Assembly (NCBI GenBank): GCA_012512055.1
Contig: JAAZEW010000250.1
Span: forward strand, 1-8,008
Direction: 5' to 3'
Origin: Bacillota bacterium
Lineage (GTDB): Bacteria; Bacillota_G; SHA-98; UBA4971
DNA length: 8,008 nt
The position numbers were made by a program, and so were the translations under genes. Shown here piece by piece: positions 4,771-8,008 of the stretch. Under the pieces are notes generated by a model that worked only from the letters and a program-made list of their open reading frames with translations, made no database searches and was not told where the DNA came from. The first letter of the stretch is position 1. Every line of letters starts with the position of its first letter.

Positions 4771-5430
4771 GTGGCGCTCGACTTTTCCATAATTCCAGGG
4801 GTAATACCGGCATTGCTCCTAGGCACACGCCTTACTATTGAGCTGGCGATTATCGCCGTGGCAATCGGCCTTGTCATCGGATCCTTCGCCGGCATCGGCC
4901 GTGTCGGCGGTAACCGCTTGGTGCGCTTGGTAACCGGCGTCTATGTTGATTTTATCAGAGGCACACCTCTTCTGGTTCAGTTGTTTCTTGTCTACTTCGG
5001 CCTACCTTCACTCATAGGACGCCCCATCCCTCCCTTCATTGCCGCCATCGCAGCAATGGGCATTAACAGCGGAGCGTACATAGCTGAGATTGTAAGAGCA
5101 GGCATACAGTCGATAGACAGGGGACAAGTGGAAGCAGGCAGATCTGTCGGGTTGACTTATGCTCAGACCATGCGGTATATTATTTTCCCACAGGCTTTCC
5201 GAAGAATCATACCGCCTTTGGGGAATGAACTCATCGCGATGCTGAAGGATTCATCTTTGGTATCAGTCATAGCCTTGGAAGAACTGCTCCGAAAAGGCCA
5301 GGTGGTTATCACAAGGACGTTCAGGCCCTTTGAGGTATACATGGTTGTAGCCCTCATCTATCTTGTAATGACATTGGCAATTTCCAGGTTGGTAGCCTGG
5401 TCTGAAAAGAGGTTGAAAGTACTTGATTAG
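4771..5430 (+). CDS. Polar amino-acid ABC transporter permease
   Basis: This 219-residue inner-membrane subunit belongs to the His/Glu/Gln/Arg/opine permease family. Motifs: [19 protein letters not shown] (61-79), [19 protein letters not shown] (98-116), and the EAA loop [20 protein letters not shown] (121-140) that docks onto the ATPase. Hydrophobic segments lie near 21-43, 65-80, 87-106, 152-170 and 188-206. An in-frame ATG exists at 4699, but its first 24 codons would translate the intercistronic stem-loop. GTG at 4771 follows GGAGG (4759-4763) by seven bases and gives a normal-length N-terminus ([20 protein letters not shown]), so it is preferred. An out-of-frame ATG at 4769 is a decoy and reads only seven codons. 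Since there is one permease gene, it probably works as a homodimer. Confidence 0.92.
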   Translation: MALDFSIIPGVIPALLLGTRLTIELAIIAVAIGLVIGSFAGIGRVGGNRLVRLVTGVYVDFIRGTPLLVQLFLVYFGLPSLIGRPIPPFIAAIAAMGINSGAYIAEIVRAGIQSIDRGQVEAGRSVGLTYAQTMRYIIFPQAFRRIIPPLGNELIAMLKDSSLVSVIALEELLRKGQVVITRTFRPFEVYMVVALIYLVMTLAISRLVAWSEKRLKVLD

Positions 5431-6145
5431 AACTTCGGGACTGGAGAAATATTTCGGAAGCAACCATGTACTGCGCGGGATTGATGTCACTGTCAATCCA
5501 CACGAAGTAGTCGTGGTCATCGGGCCGTCCGGGTCGGGCAAGAGCACCTTCTTGCGCTGCCTTAACTTGCTTGAGAAACCCACTGCAGGCCAGATATTCT
5601 TCCGCGGGCAATGCATCACCGACCCCCATATTAACGTCAATGAAGTGCGGCGCGAGATGGGCATGGTCTTCCAGAGGTTTAACCTCTTTCCGCACATGAC
5701 TGTAATAGACAACATCACTCTCGGCCCAACAAAGGTACGCGGCATGTCGCCTGAAGAAGCGCGGCAGATCGCAAGAGACCTCCTGAAGAAAGTGGGAATC
5801 GCGGAAAAGGAGAATGCTTACCCTTCTGAGCTGTCCGGCGGACAGCAGCAGCGTGTTGCAATCGCCCGGGCCCTTGCCATGAAACCCATGGCCATGCTGT
5901 TTGATGAGGCCACATCAGCCTTGGATCCGGAGATGATCGGTGAAGTGCTGGACGTCATCCGTAAGCTGGCTGAAGAGGGGATGACCATGGTCGTTGTCAC
6001 TCACGAGATGGGTTTCGCTCGCGAGGTGGGCGACAGAATCCTTTTCATGGACGAAGGCTTAATCGTGGAGGAAGGCCCGCCTGAGCAGATCCTGGGAAAA
6101 CCTCAAAACCCAAGGACTCAGGCTTTCTTGAGCAAAGTACTATAG
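5423..6145 (+). CDS. Polar amino-acid ABC transporter ATP-binding protein (GlnQ/HisP type)
   Basis: This is a complete 240-residue cytosolic ATPase that powers the transporter. All motifs are intact: Walker [10 protein letters not shown] (34-42), Q-loop Gln84 in [13 protein letters not shown], signature [15 protein letters not shown] (137-151), Walker [15 protein letters not shown] (157-170), and the H-loop His194 in VVTHEMGFA. The overall sequence is the GlnQ-like subgroup, with the typical [13 protein letters not shown] segment and [10 protein letters not shown] tail. The start is TTG at 5423, which overlaps the permease stop (TTGATTAG, eight bases), indicating translational coupling; AGAGGT at 5408-5413 serves as ribosome binding site inside the permease gene. 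It is the last gene of the operon; no clear T-run terminator follows in the 84-bp gap. Confidence 0.95.
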   Translation: MIRTSGLEKYFGSNHVLRGIDVTVNPHEVVVVIGPSGSGKSTFLRCLNLLEKPTAGQIFFRGQCITDPHINVNEVRREMGMVFQRFNLFPHMTVIDNITLGPTKVRGMSPEEARQIARDLLKKVGIAEKENAYPSELSGGQQQRVAIARALAMKPMAMLFDEATSALDPEMIGEVLDVIRKLAEEGMTMVVVTHEMGFAREVGDRILFMDEGLIVEEGPPEQILGKPQNPRTQAFLSKVL

Positions 6146-6203
6146 TCCTTGCTGAGCTGTTCTTTTCACGATCGGCCTTTCGGTAATCTGTCTGTCAATG
6201 ATC

Positions 6204-6232
6204 CCTCTTGTTCATCTGTTTCCTCTTGTTCA
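6204..6232. repeat. 11-bp direct repeat in the convergent intergenic gap
   Basis: CCTCTTGTTCA occurs at 6204-6214 and 6222-6232, an 18-bp period. On the minus strand the second copy contains the PAP2 stop codon TGA, and the first copy carries another TGA 18 bp further on, so it looks like a small local duplication at the gene end. The rest of 6146-6229 shows no clear terminator for either converging gene. Confidence 0.4.
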
Positions 6233-7138
6233 GCCTCTCGGCACAGATGATCCCGGTCTGAATAAGACCTTAAACACAAAGGGCGCTCCCAGTGTGGCCC
6301 ATACGGCTACCGCAGCATAGCGCAGCATGTTCCAAAACGCAGCGGCTGGGAAGACCGCCTTAAGCCCGTACCGGACCCCCATCACCCCTGCCAAGCCCAG
6401 GACTATTTTGATGACTTGTACTGGCAAGCTTGCACGGACGTCGTACTTTACATATTCGCTCTCCAGCGTGTATCCTATCCCTGCCCCGGCTATGAAACCC
6501 AGCACTTGAGCAACTTCCTCAGTAAATGCAGCATTAAATGGGGCGGATAAGGCAAATGCAAGTCCGGGGGCAATTACGGAGACTGCCAATCCAAGCCTGG
6601 CTCGCTCTTTGCCTTTTGGACCCGATTTGCGTACGCGGTTTTCGATCTCTCCGTAGAGACAGGCAATAGCTACGCCCAGCACCGCTCCGGCCAGGACATC
6701 CGTGGGATAGTGGACTGTAGCGTAGACCCGTGTGAAAGCTACAAAGACCACCACCACGATTCCTGTAACCGTTATCCACTTCTCCTTCGTGTTATACGCC
6801 AGGTACGTCCAGAATGTGGATGAAACCTGTGCATGGCCACTGGGAAACGAGTATCCGGTTCCGGTCAACTTCAAGTATTCAGGCGCATCAAGGTGAGGAA
6901 ATACGACATAAGGCCTGAGCCGGCAGAAGATGAACTTAACCCCTACGTTTATGTAGTTGGAAATGGACAATGCTATCGCCAGCCTGAAGCCTAAAGACTT
7001 GCTGATGCACCAGTAGAGCACGGGTATCACAGCCGTGTAGAATTCAGTGGAACCTAAGTCGGTTATGACCTTCATCACTCTGTCGAGCCCGGGAGTTGCG
7101 ATACTTCTCAGGAATTCGAACACTCCAACGCTATCCAC
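6230..7138 (-). CDS. PAP2-family membrane phosphatase with extra C-terminal membrane region
   Basis: This is an integral membrane phosphatase of the PAP2 superfamily, which hydrolyses lipid phosphates or diphosphates such as phosphatidate or undecaprenyl diphosphate; the substrate here is unknown. The three-part active site is complete (numbering from the chosen GTG): K68-x6-R75-P76 in VKFIFCRLRP, PSGH at 99-102, and R137-x5-H143-x3-D147 in TRVYATVHYPTD. The core ends near residue 165. It is followed by a basic linker (GPKGKERARL) and four further hydrophobic segments (about 184-200, 208-223, 240-258, 272-294), giving 302 residues against roughly 180-220 for the plain domain. Start: TTG at 7144 is only three bases from the AAAAGGGG core, whereas GTG at 7138 lies six bases after AAAAGGGGTGG, so GTG is preferred. 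It lies 65 bp downstream of the dipeptidase gene, same strand, possibly co-transcribed. Confidence 0.92.
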   Translation of the reverse strand: MDSVGVFEFLRSIATPGLDRVMKVITDLGSTEFYTAVIPVLYWCISKSLGFRLAIALSISNYINVGVKFIFCRLRPYVVFPHLDAPEYLKLTGTGYSFPSGHAQVSSTFWTYLAYNTKEKWITVTGIVVVVFVAFTRVYATVHYPTDVLAGAVLGVAIACLYGEIENRVRKSGPKGKERARLGLAVSVIAPGLAFALSAPFNAAFTEEVAQVLGFIAGAGIGYTLESEYVKYDVRASLPVQVIKIVLGLAGVMGVRYGLKAVFPAAAFWNMLRYAAVAVWATLGAPFVFKVLFRPGSSVPRG

Positions 7139-7148
7139 AGGCAACCAC

Positions 7149-7162
7149 CCCTTTTAAAAGGG
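7149..7162. promoter_or_regulatory. 14-bp perfect palindrome containing the PAP2 ribosome binding site
   Basis: CCCTTTTAAAAGGG is a perfect 14-bp palindrome. On the minus strand its second half is most of the AAAAGGGG ribosome binding site of the PAP2 gene. It could be an operator or, as RNA, pair with another copy; the lack of a loop makes a simple hairpin less stable. No promoter was identified in the 65-bp gap (7139-7203). Confidence 0.4.
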
Positions 7163-7203
7163 TATTCGCCGGATGGGTTGGAAATCCTACTCTTACAAAT
7201 TAC

Positions 7204-8008
7204 CTAGTCTATGACGCTTCTTATCGTCCGGAGTAGATTCTCGCCCATAATTCCCTTTATCACCTGCTCAGAATAACCCCGGGCAGCCAATCCTTCTGCT
7301 ATTTTCGGGAGCCCGGACACGTCTTTCAGCTCATCGGGAAGTTGCTCAAACGGCAAACCGTCAAAATCCGAGCCCAAGCCCACGTGCTCCGGGCTAACGA
7401 CGGTGCAGAGATGATCGATGTGATCTATAACCCCTGTAAGAGAGCGCCTTCCCTCGCCGAGGAAATAGCCTGCGAAATTCACGCCTATAACTCCGCCCTT
7501 TTTCGCAATAGCCTTAGCCTGGTCGTCCGTGAGATTCCTCGGGTGAGAACAGAGTGACTTTGAGTTGGAATGCGAGGCAATGATGGGCCTTTTTGATACT
7601 TCCACCACGTCCCAGAAGCCTGCCTCGGATAGGTGTGATACATCTACAACCATGCCCAGCCTGTCCATCTCCTCTACCACCTCGACGCCGAACCTGGTCA
7701 GGCCGCCCCCTGTCCGTTCCTCGAAAGCCCCGTCCGCAAGCTCATTCCTGAGACTCCACGTAAGGGTCATGAGTCTTACGCCAAGCCTGTAGAATATGCG
7801 CAATAGCTCAATTCGGCCGTCTAATGCTTCTCCTCCCTCTATGGACAGGAGAGCAGCTATCTTGCCTTCTTCACGCGCTTCATCCACATCACTCCCGGTT
7901 GTAGCGAATATCAGCTTATCGCTGTTGTCTTCAATTTCCCGGTAGAACGCGTCCACAAATTGAAGGGCTCGCCTGGCGCCCCCACCGGGTAAGTACTCTT
8001 TTGATACA
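7204..8008 (-). CDS. M19-family (membrane/renal-type) dipeptidase, 5' end beyond window
   Basis: This is a zinc dipeptidase of peptidase family M19, which cleaves dipeptides, in bacteria often with broad specificity including D-residues. The visible 267 residues include most of the metal and substrate site: Glu57 in LLSIEGGEAL (bridging glutamate), His125 in VDVSHLSE, His146 in IIASHSNSK, Arg157 in SHPRNLTD, and Asp214 in GLGSDFDG. It ends in GENLLRTI, typical for the family. The frame stays open to the right edge and the extra residues (EYLPGGGARRALQFVDAFYREIE) fit the family, so the GTG at 7956 is internal, not the start. The missing N-terminus (perhaps 50-70 residues) should carry the HxD zinc ligands. 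No signal peptide can be judged. PAP2 follows on the same strand; the shared peptide theme with the CstA and ABC genes is only an inference. Confidence 0.93.
   Translation of the reverse strand, partial: VSKEYLPGGGARRALQFVDAFYREIEDNSDKLIFATTGSDVDEAREEGKIAALLSIEGGEALDGRIELLRIFYRLGVRLMTLTWSLRNELADGAFEERTGGGLTRFGVEVVEEMDRLGMVVDVSHLSEAGFWDVVEVSKRPIIASHSNSKSLCSHPRNLTDDQAKAIAKKGGVIGVNFAGYFLGEGRRSLTGVIDHIDHLCTVVSPEHVGLGSDFDGLPFEQLPDELKDVSGLPKIAEGLAARGYSEQVIKGIMGENLLRTIRSVID

Noticed and set aside
7954..7956. GTG at 7956 as the start of the dipeptidase
   Set aside because: The frame stays open to the window edge with family-like residues, and a start here would remove the family's N-terminal zinc-ligand region; the gene is simply cut by the window.

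Overview
The window looks like a chromosomal segment of a Gram-positive-type bacterium (Bacillota/Clostridia-like, low confidence at finer rank). Supporting signs are intermediate GC, strong AGGAGG-type ribosome binding sites, frequent GTG and TTG starts, a Bacillus-type csaA, a short-form CstA and a canonical sigma-A promoter. One feature fits less well: the ABC solute-binding protein has no lipobox cysteine, so a diderm member of the phylum is possible.

Layout. Positions 1-346 hold no gene I can support, only AT-rich inverted repeats ahead of csaA. csaA (347-676, +) is followed by a degraded stretch. On the minus strand this carries a truncated DUF86/HepT-like (HEPN) reading frame at 786-908, and overlapping it a 25-codon frame (901-978) that may be the tail of its partner nucleotidyltransferase. 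Next is an intact minus-strand gene for an excisionase-type HTH fused to a Uma2 PD-(D/E)XK nuclease-like domain (960-1733). The 470-bp gap 1734-2203 holds short phased repeats upstream of the HTH-Uma2 gene, nested inverted repeats, an apparent relic of an Fpg/Nei-family DNA glycosylase gene (around 1947-2020, good SD but ATA where ATG is expected, plus a deletion), and two palindromes and a hairpin just ahead of cstA.

The central part is a nutrient-uptake block on the plus strand: cstA (2204-3838, peptide/pyruvate-type transporter), then a sigma-A promoter (3846-3875) and a complete polar amino-acid ABC transporter operon. The operon order is binding protein (3919-4662), strong intercistronic stem-loop (4704-4736), permease (4771-5430) and ATPase (5423-6145, overlapping the permease by 8 nt). 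Convergent to it on the minus strand are a PAP2-family membrane phosphatase (6230-7138) and an M19 dipeptidase whose 5' end lies beyond the right edge (7204-8008).

How they fit: CstA, the amino-acid ABC system and the dipeptidase suggest scavenging of peptides and amino acids, which is an inference from family roles. PAP2 probably acts on a lipid or polyprenyl diphosphate. The HTH-Uma2 gene sits between relics of two other genes, which makes 677-2100 the accessory, decaying part of the window. I found no CRISPR array, tRNA, rRNA, intact insertion sequence or complete defence system.
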